Assembly (NCBI RefSeq): GCF_003461245.1
Contig: NZ_QTWS01000001.1
Span: 325,919 to 389,918 of the forward strand
Direction of reading: 5' to 3'
Length of the DNA: 64,000 bases
Origin: Blautia sp. AF19-10LB
Lineage (GTDB): Bacteria > Bacillota > Clostridia > Lachnospirales > Lachnospiraceae
Shown here: positions 17,613 through 26,419 of the stretch, in pieces
How positions within the stretch are numbered: the first letter of the stretch is position 1
Layout of the letters: each line of letters begins with the position of its first letter
Made by a program: the position numbers and the translations under genes
Notes under the pieces: generated by a model
The model's database searches: none
What the model was told of the DNA's origin: nothing
What the model saw: the letters and a program-made list of their open reading frames with translations, nothing else

Positions 17613-18854
17613 ATGAACAAAGTGATAATTGTCGGGGGCGGAGCTGCCGGTATGCTGTGCAGTATCATCGCCGCCAGAAACGGCTGTGAAGTTTTTTTAT
17701 ACGAAAAAAACGAAAAGCTGGGAAAGAAACTCTATATTACAGGAAAAGGAAGATGCAATGTTACAAATAACTGTGAGGTAGAAGATCTGCTCCGCGCAGT
17801 GATGACGAACAGCAAATTTCTGTACAGTGCATTTTATACTTTTAACAGCCAGGATATGATGGCCCTTCTTGAGGAGGCGGGCGTACCACTCAAGACAGAA
17901 CGGGGAAACCGCGTTTTTCCACAATCTGACCGCTCTTCAGACATCATCCGCGGTCTGGAACGTCTTATGAAGAAATATGGCGTTCACGTAAGATTCAGAA
18001 GTGAAGTCAGAGAGATTCTGACAAAGGACGGGGCTGCGACAGGAATTTCCCTGGCAGACGGAGAAGTTCAGAATGCAGATGCAGTAGTCGTTGCGACAGG
18101 CGGCCTGTCTTATCCGACGACCGGTTCCACAGGAGACGGATATCGTTTTGCACGGGAGACCGGGCATCAGGTGACGGACTGTATCCCATCGCTTGTTCCG
18201 CTTAAGGTCAAAGAAGGTTATATTCTGAGGATGACAGGACTTTCACTCAAGAATGTAGAGCTTACAGTCAGACGCGGCAAAAAGATCCTTTATCGGGATT
18301 TTGGAGAGATGATGTTTACACATACCGGTGTTACCGGACCGCTGATCTTAAGTGCCAGTGCCAAACTTGGCAAATATCTTGCCAAAGGAGAAGAACTGAG
18401 CGCATTTATCGATCTTAAGCCGGCCCTCAGTCCGGAGCAGCTTGATGAGCGGATACTTCGAGAGTTTGAAAATGGCAAGAATAAGCAGTTTAAGAATGTG
18501 ATAGGAGTCCTTTTCCCGTCATCACTTACACCGGTGATGCTTGAGATCGGTGGAATCCCGGGAGATAAGGTGATCCATGAGATATCCAGAGAAGAACGCC
18601 TTGCCTTTGGCACAGTCGTCAAGAATTTCCCGTTCACGATCACGGAGCCGGGAGAATTCAAGGAGGCGGTCATCACACAGGGCGGTGTTTCCGTCAAGGA
18701 TATCAACCCGGGAAGCATGGAGTCCAAAAAAATCAAAAACCTGTATTTTACAGGTGAAGTTCTTGATCTTGACGCAGTAACAGGGGGCTACAATCTTCAG
18801 ATCGCGTGGTCCACTGCATACCTTGCTGCTATAGATATAAGCGAAAAAGAGTAA
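17613..18854 (+). CDS. NAD(P)/FAD-dependent oxidoreductase (HI0933/BaiN-like)
   Basis: Flavoprotein of 413 residues. It starts KVIIVGGGAAGM, a dinucleotide-binding Rossmann motif, then GKGRCNVTNNC near residue 46, typical of the HI0933-like family. The C-terminal half has FTGEVLDLDAVTGGYNLQIAWSTG-like sequence (here ending AWSTAYLAA), which closes the FAD site. The substrate is unknown. Some relatives have been proposed to act on bile acids, but nothing here supports that. ATG 17613 has AAAGGA upstream. cmk follows within 16 bp. Confidence 0.88.
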   Translation: MNKVIIVGGGAAGMLCSIIAARNGCEVFLYEKNEKLGKKLYITGKGRCNVTNNCEVEDLLRAVMTNSKFLYSAFYTFNSQDMMALLEEAGVPLKTERGNRVFPQSDRSSDIIRGLERLMKKYGVHVRFRSEVREILTKDGAATGISLADGEVQNADAVVVATGGLSYPTTGSTGDGYRFARETGHQVTDCIPSLVPLKVKEGYILRMTGLSLKNVELTVRRGKKILYRDFGEMMFTHTGVTGPLILSASAKLGKYLAKGEELSAFIDLKPALSPEQLDERILREFENGKNKQFKNVIGVLFPSSLTPVMLEIGGIPGDKVIHEISREERLAFGTVVKNFPFTITEPGEFKEAVITQGGVSVKDINPGSMESKKIKNLYFTGEVLDLDAVTGGYNLQIAWSTAYLAAIDISEKE

Positions 18855-18870
18855 CTAGGAGGAAAACAAA

Positions 18871-19548
18871 ATGGTACACAATATTGCAATTGACGGTCCG
18901 GCTGGAGCGGGCAAAAGTACAGTGGCCCAAAAAGTAGCAAAAGAACTTTCTTTTGTATACGTGGATACAGGAGCAATGTATCGCGCCATGGCACTTTATC
19001 TTCTCAGAAAGGGAGTAAACCGCGAGGAACCGGATGAGATCGGAGAGGCATGTCAGAATGCGGAGATTTCTATTGAGTATCAGAATGGAGAGCAGATCGT
19101 TCTTCTCGACGGAGAAAATGTAAATGCACATCTCCGCACAGAAGAAGTGAGTGCAATGGCGTCTGTAAGTTCTGCAGTGCCGCGTGTGAGAGAGAAGCTT
19201 CTTGATCTGCAGCGCAAGCTGGCCAGGACCATGAGCGTTGTCATGGACGGCAGAGATATCGGAACAACGATCCTGCCGGATGCAGATGTCAAGATCTATC
19301 TTACCGCAAGCTCGCTGACAAGGGCACGCCGCCGTTATCTTGAATATCAGGAAAAGGGTGAGGCTTGTGATCTTGCCGAGATCCAGAAAACGATCGAGGA
19401 GAGAGATCAGAGAGATATGACCAGAGAGATCTCGCCGCTCTGCCAGGCAGAGGATGCTGTTCTCGTGGATTCCTCAGAACTTACGATCGATGAGACTGTC
19501 GAGAAGATCCTTTCTGTCTATCACTCCAAAGTATCAGAAAAGGAATAA
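18871..19548 (+). CDS. cmk: Cytidylate kinase
   Basis: Phosphorylates CMP and dCMP with ATP. 225 residues, the normal bacterial length. Walker A is IDGPAGAGKSTVAQ (residues 7-20); YVDTGAMYRAMAL near residue 30 and DGRDIGTTILPDADVKIYLTA near 125 are diagnostic. AGGAGG lies 10 bases before the ATG. The order cmk-ispH-S1 protein is widely conserved in Clostridia, and here all three are within a few bases of each other. Confidence 0.97.
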   Translation: MVHNIAIDGPAGAGKSTVAQKVAKELSFVYVDTGAMYRAMALYLLRKGVNREEPDEIGEACQNAEISIEYQNGEQIVLLDGENVNAHLRTEEVSAMASVSSAVPRVREKLLDLQRKLARTMSVVMDGRDIGTTILPDADVKIYLTASSLTRARRRYLEYQEKGEACDLAEIQKTIEERDQRDMTREISPLCQAEDAVLVDSSELTIDETVEKILSVYHSKVSEKE

Positions 19549-19553
19549 ACGAT

Positions 19554-20420
19554 ATGAAGGTTAAAGTAGCAGAGACTGCAGGCTTCTGTTTCGGAGTCAA
19601 GCGGGCTGTCGACAAGGTCTATCAGCTGATCGAGGATGGAGTTTCTCCTATTTATACTCTGGGACCGATCATCCACAATGAAGAAGTTGTCTCTGATCTG
19701 GAATCAAGAGGCGTGCGTGTGATTGAAGTAGAGGATCTCGATCATATTAAGAGTGGTACCGTTGTGATCCGCTCTCACGGCGTGGGAAGAGAGATCTATG
19801 AGAAGCTTAAGGAGAATGGACTTGAATATGTAGATGTCACCTGCCCATTCGTACTCAAGATCCACCGGATCGTCGAGAAAGAAAGCCTTGCTGGGAAACA
19901 GATCTTCATTTTCGGAGATCCGAAGCATCCGGAGGTGCAGGGGATCTGCGGCTGGTGCCATGGCCCGTACAGAGTCCTCAAAAACAGAGAAGATGTCGAG
20001 AATATGATTCCGGAAGCAGATATGGAAGCATGCGTTGTATCACAGACGACATTTAATTACAACAAATTTAAAGAACTAGTTGAAATTCTCCGCGAAAAGA
20101 GGTATTATAATAATGTTTTAAATATTAGCAATATTTTAAACACTATTTGTAATGCTACTGAAGAACGGCAGAAAGAAGCAAAAAACATAGCCGGAGAGGT
20201 AGACACTATGCTTGTCATCGGTGGCAGACATAGTTCCAATACTCAAAAGCTGTTTGAAATATGCAAAGAGGAATGTGGAAATACTTACTATATACAAACA
20301 CCTGTAGACTTGGATTCTGAAATGTTCCATCGCAGTAGTTGTGTAGGTATTACAGCAGGGGCGTCCACCCCAAAGAAAATTATTGAGGAGGTTCAAGAAC
20401 ATGTCAGAATTAAGTTTTGA
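19554..20420 (+). CDS. ispH: 4-hydroxy-3-methylbut-2-enyl diphosphate reductase
   Basis: Last step of the MEP isoprenoid pathway: [4Fe-4S] reductive dehydroxylation of HMBPP to IPP and DMAPP. 288 residues. The three cluster cysteines are visible in GFCFGVKRAV (residue 12), VTCPFV (near 97) and NTICNAT (near 198); substrate residues appear in IIHNEEVV, RSHG and TAGASTP. The last third (from about 20060) is much richer in A/T, with codons such as TTA, CTA and AGT that the first part avoids. It overlaps the next start by 20 bases, where some Clostridia have a single IspH-S1 fusion; here the stop codon is intact. Confidence 0.96.
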   Translation: MKVKVAETAGFCFGVKRAVDKVYQLIEDGVSPIYTLGPIIHNEEVVSDLESRGVRVIEVEDLDHIKSGTVVIRSHGVGREIYEKLKENGLEYVDVTCPFVLKIHRIVEKESLAGKQIFIFGDPKHPEVQGICGWCHGPYRVLKNREDVENMIPEADMEACVVSQTTFNYNKFKELVEILREKRYYNNVLNISNILNTICNATEERQKEAKNIAGEVDTMLVIGGRHSSNTQKLFEICKEECGNTYYIQTPVDLDSEMFHRSSCVGITAGASTPKKIIEEVQEHVRIKF

Positions 20421-21483
20421 ACAGATGCTGGAGGATTCCGTAAAAACAATCAGAAATGGAGAGATCGTACAGGGTACTGTTATCGATGTCAAAGAGGATG
20501 AGATCATCCTGAATATCGGTTATAAAGCAGATGGTATCATCACAAAGAATGAATATTCCAACGATTCTTCCCTGGTACTCACCGATGCAGTCAAAGTTGG
20601 TGACACTATGGAAGCAAAAGTCCTGAAAGTGAACGATGGAGAGGGCCAGGTTATCCTGACATACAAACGTCTTGCTGCAGAGAAAGGCAACAAACGTCTG
20701 GAAGCTGCTTTTGAATCTCAGGAAGTACTGAAAGCTCCTGTAACACAGGTACTGGATGGCGGACTTTGCGTAAACGTTGAGGAAGCAAGAGTATTCATTC
20801 CTGCAAGCCTTGTATCCGATACTTATGAGAAAGATCTTTCCAAATATGCAGATCAGGAGATCGAATTCGTTATCACAGAATTCAACCCAAGAAGACGCCG
20901 TATCATCGGTAACCGTAAACAGCTTCTTCTTGCTGAGAAAGCAGAAAAACAGAAAGAACTTATGGAGAGAATCAACGTTGGTGATGTTGTTACAGGCGTT
21001 GTTAAGAACGTTACAGATTTCGGTGCATTCATCGATCTCGGTGGAGCAGACGGACTTCTTCATATCTCCGAAATGTCCTGGGGCAGAGTAGAGAACCCGA
21101 AGAAAGTATTCAACGTTGGTGACGAAGTTAAAGTTATGATCAAAGAGATCAACGGAGACAAGATCGCACTGTCCATGAAATTCCCGGAAGAGAATCCATG
21201 GCTTACAGCTGCTGAGAAATTCGCAGTAGGCAACGTTGTAACTGGTAAAGTTGCACGTATGACAGACTTTGGTGCATTCGTTGAACTGGCACCTGGAATC
21301 GATGCACTTCTTCATGTATCCCAGATTTCCAGAGAGCACGTTGCAAAACCATCTGATGTACTTTCCATCGGACAGGAAATCGAAGCAAAGGTTGTTGACT
21401 TCAACGGCGAAGACAAGAAGATCAGCCTTAGCATGAAAGCACTGGAAGCTCCTGCACAGGCAGAAGAAGAAACAGAGGCTTAA
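20401..21483 (+). CDS. S1 RNA-binding domain protein (RpsA-like)
   Basis: 360 residues containing four S1 (OB-fold) repeats at roughly 18-85, 102-165, 190-262 and 277-345; repeats 3 and 4 are the most canonical (VTDFGAFIDLGGADGLLHISEMSWG; MTDFGAFVELAPGIDALLHVSQIS). This is the short Gram-positive form of ribosomal protein S1, thought to help mRNA binding, rather than the six-domain proteobacterial protein. ATG 20401 has GAGGAGG upstream, lying inside the end of ispH, so translation is likely coupled. Codon use is strongly biased, as for an abundant protein. Confidence 0.9.
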   Translation: MSELSFEQMLEDSVKTIRNGEIVQGTVIDVKEDEIILNIGYKADGIITKNEYSNDSSLVLTDAVKVGDTMEAKVLKVNDGEGQVILTYKRLAAEKGNKRLEAAFESQEVLKAPVTQVLDGGLCVNVEEARVFIPASLVSDTYEKDLSKYADQEIEFVITEFNPRRRRIIGNRKQLLLAEKAEKQKELMERINVGDVVTGVVKNVTDFGAFIDLGGADGLLHISEMSWGRVENPKKVFNVGDEVKVMIKEINGDKIALSMKFPEENPWLTAAEKFAVGNVVTGKVARMTDFGAFVELAPGIDALLHVSQISREHVAKPSDVLSIGQEIEAKVVDFNGEDKKISLSMKALEAPAQAEEETEA

Positions 21484-21501
21484 TTAATTCCAAATAATAT
21501 G

Positions 21502-21538
21502 AAATCCCGACAGATTTAAGGTCTGCCGGGATTTTTTT
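21502..21538 (+). terminator. Intrinsic terminator after the S1 protein gene
   Basis: AAATCCCGACAGA pairs with TCTGCCGGGATTT with one mismatch, followed by seven T. It lies between convergent genes and may also serve yprB. Confidence 0.9.
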
Positions 21539-21541
21539 GCG

Positions 21542-22567
21542 TTATTTTCCGAGATTTTTGAGAAGACAGGGGAGAGAATGTGTCAGGTACTGCATCTGTT
21601 TCTGTCTGCTGTTGAGGAAACTTTCGTCGCAGCAGAACCAGGTGTAACAGGTCTGGGGCGTGGCTGCTGTCCGCAGGCTCTTGTCCACGTAGCGGCTGAG
21701 CGATTTGGGGATTGCCTGATCTTCTCCGGGGAGATATTCATAGTCCTTGTAATTCGGATAATACTGCCGGAGCTTTCCATCCCTGAGATGGAGGAGCAGT
21801 TTGGCTTCGGAATCATTAACGGTGAGATAGAATTCCTCTGTGACACAGGAAACGGGAACAGGGACCGGATGCTTTAGCGCCAGCGTGATCACAAGTTCTT
21901 CCTGGCCGTGCATACGGACAGCGGAAGGCTCATATTCGCCAAGATAGAGGAATTTGTAGCTCAGAAGCGTATAGACAGATCCAAGCCCGCATAAGTCTTC
22001 CTGATTGTGACCCAGAACCGTTTCCAGTGCGGAGGGGTCCTTCTTTTTTATATAGGAGCGGTACAATCGGATGCACTGACCGCCGTCACAGTGTATTCTG
22101 TGTATGGAAGGAAACAGATTTTCCAGGTCGGGCTGCTTCATTCGTGATAATTTAAACAAAGTCTGACACGATCTGAGCGACTGATAGAGATCAATCGACG
22201 GAAGCTCTCCAAAAGGGGAAGGAAGACCGCTCCTTCGACACCTTTCCTCGAGATAAGGCTGGTCAAAACGGTTTCCATTGTACTGGATCGTACAGGTTGC
22301 GCCCTGTATATAGCGGGTAAATTCCTCGATGATCAGAGATTCTTCTTCGGGAGATTCCGCGAGCCACTGTGTCAGGATCCATAGGTTTTGTTCATATCGT
22401 ACGGCTCCGATCAGATAAACGAAGGTGGAATATCGGGACAGACCTGTAGTCTCAATATCGTAAAAAATAGGTGAAAATTCTGACAACTTTAATTCTGCAC
22501 TCGACAAAAATTTAACAGTATCAGGCTCTGGAAACCCTTGTAAAATCGGCATTTTTTTAACAATCAT
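21542..22567 (-). CDS. YprB-like DEDD-family exonuclease
   Basis: 341 residues with an RNase H-like 3'-5' exonuclease fold. The first acidic motif is FYDIETTGLSRYSTFVYLIG near residue 36; IQYNGNRFDQPYLEERC near 94 gives the second; GHNQEDLCGLGSVYTLL near 184 gives the third, with the D-x-x-A-like end. The family is named after Bacillus YprB; its substrate is not established. It is divergent from rnfC and convergent with the S1 protein gene. GGAAAAA and a clear ATG lie at 22567. Confidence 0.85.
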   Translation of the reverse strand: MIVKKMPILQGFPEPDTVKFLSSAELKLSEFSPIFYDIETTGLSRYSTFVYLIGAVRYEQNLWILTQWLAESPEEESLIIEEFTRYIQGATCTIQYNGNRFDQPYLEERCRRSGLPSPFGELPSIDLYQSLRSCQTLFKLSRMKQPDLENLFPSIHRIHCDGGQCIRLYRSYIKKKDPSALETVLGHNQEDLCGLGSVYTLLSYKFLYLGEYEPSAVRMHGQEELVITLALKHPVPVPVSCVTEEFYLTVNDSEAKLLLHLRDGKLRQYYPNYKDYEYLPGEDQAIPKSLSRYVDKSLRTAATPQTCYTWFCCDESFLNSRQKQMQYLTHSLPCLLKNLGK

Positions 22568-22665
22568 GTTATATTTTTCCTTTCTTGATTGTATTTAATT
22601 ATACACAATATTTTGTGAATTGGGTAGTGAATTTTTAGTGAAAAAGATGTATAGTATAGATAGCG

Positions 22666-22692
22666 GTTATTGTGAATGGAGTGCACAGTAAC
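22666..22692. repeat. 27-bp palindrome, copy A (upstream of rnfC)
   Basis: GTTATTGT, 11-nt centre, ACAGTAAC. One arm has T for C, which still allows a G-U pair in RNA. The arms extend by one G-C pair. It lies 100 bp before the rnfC start, just after a TATAGT box (22650-22655), whose -35 partner is weak. The same design recurs at 35233 and 43908. Confidence 0.85.
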
Positions 22693-22792
22693 TAATCAAG
22701 ATTTCTACTGCAGAGGGCATCGTCTGCAGCACCAGAAACAAAATAAACATGGGCGGTGGATACCAGCTCATGAAAAAGGAGGAAACGAATAT

Positions 22793-24115
22793 ATGGGAAA
22801 ACTGACCTTTAAGGGCGGAATCCATCCTTACGAAGGTAAGGAACTGGCAAAGAATCATCCGATTGAGAAGTATCTCCCAAAAGGAGACATGGCTTACCTG
22901 ATGTCTCAGCACATCGGAGCACCGTCTGTTCCATGTGTCAAAAAGGGTGACCAGGTTCTCGCAGGACAGAAGATCGCAGATGCAGGAGGATTTGTATCTG
23001 TACCTCTTCACGCATCTGTATCAGGTACTGTTAAGGGGATCGAGAAGCGCCTGAATGCGACAGGCGCCATGATCGATGCGATCATCGTGGAGAACGACCA
23101 ACAGTATCAGGAAGTGGAGTTCACACCTGCGAAACTGGAAGATCTGACCAAAGAAGAAATCCTGAACCGTATCAAAGAAGGCGGAGTAGTAGGTATGGGT
23201 GGAGCCGGTTTCCCGACTCATGTCAAACTGGCACCGAAGGATCCTTCCAAGATCGAATACGTACTGGTAAACGGCGCGGAGTGCGAACCGTACATCACCA
23301 GTGACTACCGCAGAATGATGGAAGAACCGGAGAAAGTAGTCGAGGGACTTAAAGTGATCCTGAAACTCTTTGATTCTGCCAAAGGTTATATCTGTATCGA
23401 GGACAACAAACCGGACTGTATCGAGAAGATGCAGAAACTGGTCAAGGATATCCCGAGGATTGAAGTCAAAGAACTCATGACCAAATACCCACAGGGTGGT
23501 GAGCGTACCCTGATCTACGCGACAACAGGCAGAGAGATCAACTCCAAGATGCTCCCGGCAGATGTTGGATGCGTGGTAGACAACGTAGAGACTGTAGTTG
23601 CTGTATACAAGGCTGTTATCCAGGGCAGACCTGTCATGGATCGAGTTGTGACTGTAACAGGTGACGGCATCAAAGAGCCTAAGAACTTCAGTGTTTATAC
23701 AGGAACCGATATGTCTGAACTGATCGATGCAGCAGGCGGACTGAAAGCCAAGATCGAGAAAATCATCTCCGGTGGTCCGATGATGGGATTCCCGTTATAT
23801 GACCTTCATATCCCGTGCACCAAGACAACCTCTGCATTCCTTTTCCTGGAGCATGATGCAGTAGCTGAGGCACAGAAGATCCAGACGGCATGTATCAACT
23901 GTGGCCGTTGTGTAGGTGTCTGTCCCGGTCATGTTCTTCCGGCTCGTCTGGCTACGCTGGCTGAACGTGGTGATATGGCAGGTTTTGAAGCACTGGATGG
24001 TATGGAATGCTGTGAATGCGGATGCTGCAGTTATATCTGTCCGGCGAAGAGACCGCTGACCCAGAGTATCAAATCTATGCGTAAAATGGTTCTTGCCAGC
24101 CGTAAGAAGAAATAG
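22793..24115 (+). CDS. rnfC: Rnf complex subunit C
   Basis: Peripheral subunit of the Rnf ferredoxin:NAD+ oxidoreductase, which binds NADH and FMN and passes electrons through two [4Fe-4S] clusters. 440 residues. A glycine-rich GMGGAGFPTHVKL (about residue 135) is the nucleotide-site loop. Cluster motifs are CINCGRCVGVCPG near 367 and CCECGCCSYICPAKRPL near 405. ATG 22793 has AAGGAGG 9 bases upstream; the longer ORF from 22676 starts inside the palindrome and is rejected. First gene of rnfCDGEAB. Confidence 0.97.
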   Translation: MGKLTFKGGIHPYEGKELAKNHPIEKYLPKGDMAYLMSQHIGAPSVPCVKKGDQVLAGQKIADAGGFVSVPLHASVSGTVKGIEKRLNATGAMIDAIIVENDQQYQEVEFTPAKLEDLTKEEILNRIKEGGVVGMGGAGFPTHVKLAPKDPSKIEYVLVNGAECEPYITSDYRRMMEEPEKVVEGLKVILKLFDSAKGYICIEDNKPDCIEKMQKLVKDIPRIEVKELMTKYPQGGERTLIYATTGREINSKMLPADVGCVVDNVETVVAVYKAVIQGRPVMDRVVTVTGDGIKEPKNFSVYTGTDMSELIDAAGGLKAKIEKIISGGPMMGFPLYDLHIPCTKTTSAFLFLEHDAVAEAQKIQTACINCGRCVGVCPGHVLPARLATLAERGDMAGFEALDGMECCECGCCSYICPAKRPLTQSIKSMRKMVLASRKKK

Positions 24116-24129
24116 GGGGAGGGAACAAA

Positions 24130-25110
24130 ATGGAACAAATGTTAAATGTATCATCTAATCCTCATGTCAGGGACAAAATGACAACAAGCCGGATCATGCA
24201 GCTCGTTGCACTTGCGCTGCTTCCTACCACACTGTTTGGTATCTGGAACTTCGGCTTCCGTGCACTTCTTGTTGTACTCGTGACGGTTGCGTCCAGCGTC
24301 TTTTTTGAATGGCTGTATGACCGTCTTATGCATAAAAAGAACACAATCAATGATTTCAGTGCAGTTGTTACAGGACTTCTGCTTGCGCTCAACATGCCGC
24401 CGCAGATCCCGCTGTGGATGCCGGTACTCGGCAGTGCCTTTGCAATCATCGTTGTAAAACAGCTTTTCGGCGGTCTGGGACAGAACTTCATGAACCCGGC
24501 ACTTGCTGCAAGATGTTTCCTGATGATCTCCTTTGCAGGCAAAATGACAGATTTCGCAGTGGACAAGCTGAGCGGATATCACTGTATTGATACTGTTACA
24601 GGAGCAACTGCTCTTGCAGAACTTAAGAACAGCGGATTCACAGCAGATTCCATCTCTGTAAAGAACCTGTTCATCGGTAATATTCACGGAACCATCGGTG
24701 AGACTTCTGCAATCGCGATCCTGATCGGTGCAGTGATCCTTCTTGCATTCAAAGTCATCGACCTCAAGATCCCGCTTACATATATCGGAAGTTTTGCAGT
24801 ATTTGTAATCCTTTATATGCTTGGGACAGGCAAGGGATTTGATGTAAACTATCTTTTCAGCCATCTGTTCGGCGGCGGTCTGATGCTTGGTGCATGGTTC
24901 ATGGCAACTGACTATGTAACGACCCCGATCACACCGAAGGGACAGTTACTTTACGGATGCTGTCTTGGTGTTGTCACAGCGATCTTCCGTCTCTTTGGCG
25001 GATCCGCAGAGGGTGTTTCCTATGCGATCATCTTCTGTAACCTTCTGGTACCGCTTATCGAGAAAGTGACCAAACCGGTTGCTTTTGGAAAAGGAGGTAA
25101 AAAAGCATGA
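24130..25110 (+). CDS. rnfD: Rnf complex subunit D
   Basis: Integral membrane subunit with covalently bound FMN. 326 residues, about nine or ten helices. VSSNPHVRDKMTTSRIM opens the protein as in other RnfD/NqrB. FMATDYVTTPITPKGQLLYG near residue 258 contains the Thr expected to carry FMN by phosphoester linkage. GGGGGAGGG lies 8-16 bases upstream. Its stop overlaps the rnfG start by 4 bases. Confidence 0.97.
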   Translation: MEQMLNVSSNPHVRDKMTTSRIMQLVALALLPTTLFGIWNFGFRALLVVLVTVASSVFFEWLYDRLMHKKNTINDFSAVVTGLLLALNMPPQIPLWMPVLGSAFAIIVVKQLFGGLGQNFMNPALAARCFLMISFAGKMTDFAVDKLSGYHCIDTVTGATALAELKNSGFTADSISVKNLFIGNIHGTIGETSAIAILIGAVILLAFKVIDLKIPLTYIGSFAVFVILYMLGTGKGFDVNYLFSHLFGGGLMLGAWFMATDYVTTPITPKGQLLYGCCLGVVTAIFRLFGGSAEGVSYAIIFCNLLVPLIEKVTKPVAFGKGGKKA

Positions 25111-25712
25111 GTATTGTAAAAGATACGATCGCGATTACAGCGATCACGCTTGTTGCCGGTCTTGCACTTGGCGTAGTCCAGGATATCACAGCAGGTCCTA
25201 TCGCACAGCAGCAGGAGCAGTCCAAACAGGAAGCATACAAGGCTGTATTTGAAGATGCAGACAGCTTTGAAGTATATGATGTAGATGCTGATGCACTGGC
25301 AGCAAACCTTGCAGAGAATAATTTCAATGCACAGACGATCAACGAGATCATGGAAGCCAAGGATGCTTCCGGTGAGACGATCGGCTATGCACTCAACGTT
25401 ACAGATTCTGAAGGATATGGCGGAGACATCCAGTTCACCATGGGAATTCAGAATGACGGAACCTTAAACGGAATCTCCATCCTGTCCATCAGCGAGACAG
25501 CCGGACTTGGTATGAAAGCCAAGAACCCGGATTTCCAGGATCAGTTTAAGGATAAGAACGTAGAGAAATTCGAGTATACCAAGACAGGTGCCACATCTGA
25601 CGACCAGATCGATGCGATCAGTGGTGCCACAATTACTACAAATGCCATGACAAACGGTGTAAATGCCGGCCTTTGTGCATTTCGTTATGTGGAAGGAGGA
25701 GCAGAGTCATGA
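25107..25712 (+). CDS. rnfG: Rnf complex subunit G
   Basis: Subunit with one N-terminal membrane helix (ITAITLVAGLALGVVQDITAGPI) and an external FMN-binding domain. The flavinylation motif SGAT lies near residue 171 (DAISGATITTNAMTNGV). 201 residues. FMN attachment by ApbE is expected from the family; apbE is not in the window. ATGA overlap with rnfD upstream and a 4-base overlap with rnfE downstream. Confidence 0.96.
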   Translation: MSIVKDTIAITAITLVAGLALGVVQDITAGPIAQQQEQSKQEAYKAVFEDADSFEVYDVDADALAANLAENNFNAQTINEIMEAKDASGETIGYALNVTDSEGYGGDIQFTMGIQNDGTLNGISILSISETAGLGMKAKNPDFQDQFKDKNVEKFEYTKTGATSDDQIDAISGATITTNAMTNGVNAGLCAFRYVEGGAES

Positions 25713-26419
25713 AAGCAAATACACCTGCTGAACGTCTTGTAAACGGTATTATCAAAGAAAACCCGACTTTTGTGCTGGTACTGGGTATGTGTCCTACACT
25801 GGCAGTTACCACATCCGCGATCAACGGTATCGGAATGGGACTTACCACAACAGTAGTCCTTGCAATGTCAAACCTTATGATCTCCCTTCTTAGGAAATTC
25901 ATTCCGGATGGAGTTCGTATGCCGGCATTTATCGTTGTCGTTGCATCTTTCGTAACTATTGTACAGATGCTTTTACAGGGATTTATCCCAAGCCTGTATT
26001 CCGCACTTGGAATCTATATCCCTCTGATCGTTGTAAACTGTATCATCCTTGGCCGTGCAGAGGCATATGCTTCCAAGAATCCTCCAATCCCGTCATTATT
26101 TGATGGTATTGGTATGGGACTTGGATTTACCTTAAGTATCACCTGCATCGGTGCAGTCCGTGAACTTCTCGGTGCCGGACAGATCTTTGGACATCAGATA
26201 CTTCCACTCGCAGCAGGCGGAAAGTTCGGATATGAGCCGATCACGATCTTTATCCTTGCACCTGGAGCATTCTTTGTTCTTGCAATGCTTGCAGCGCTCC
26301 AGAACAAATTCAAGATCGGTGCTGCCAAGAGAGGCATTGACCCGAGTGAAGGCTGCGGATGCTGCGCAGGCTGTGATACCTGCAACAACACAATGTGCAA
26401 AGGAGGCAAGGAAGCATGA
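25709..26419 (+). CDS. rnfE: Rnf complex subunit E with Cys-rich C-terminus
   Basis: Six-helix membrane subunit homologous to RnfA; together they hold an [2Fe-2S] cluster in the membrane in characterised complexes. 236 residues. NPTFVLVLGMCPTLAVTTSA near residue 18 and IPLIVVNCIILGRAEAYASKN near 108 carry the conserved Cys residues. The C-terminus ends in a run with six cysteines in about 16 residues (CGCCAGCDTCNNTMC), beyond the standard RnfE core. ATG 25709 has AAGGAGGAG upstream. Confidence 0.95.
   Translation: MKANTPAERLVNGIIKENPTFVLVLGMCPTLAVTTSAINGIGMGLTTTVVLAMSNLMISLLRKFIPDGVRMPAFIVVVASFVTIVQMLLQGFIPSLYSALGIYIPLIVVNCIILGRAEAYASKNPPIPSLFDGIGMGLGFTLSITCIGAVRELLGAGQIFGHQILPLAAGGKFGYEPITIFILAPGAFFVLAMLAALQNKFKIGAAKRGIDPSEGCGCCAGCDTCNNTMCKGGKEA

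Noticed and set aside
20383..20420. Possible single IspH-S1 fusion protein
   Set aside because: ispH has an intact TGA at 20418-20420 and the S1 frame begins at an ATG with GAGGAGG in a different frame, so these are two overlapping genes.
22568..22665. Rex-type redox operator upstream of rnfC
   Set aside because: The sequence TTGTGAATTGGGTAGTGAA does not match TTGTTAA-N4-TTAACAA; only the 27-bp palindrome is convincing.
22676..22792. N-terminal 39-residue extension of RnfC
   Set aside because: It starts within the palindrome, matches no RnfC, and the AAGGAGG before ATG 22793 marks the true start.
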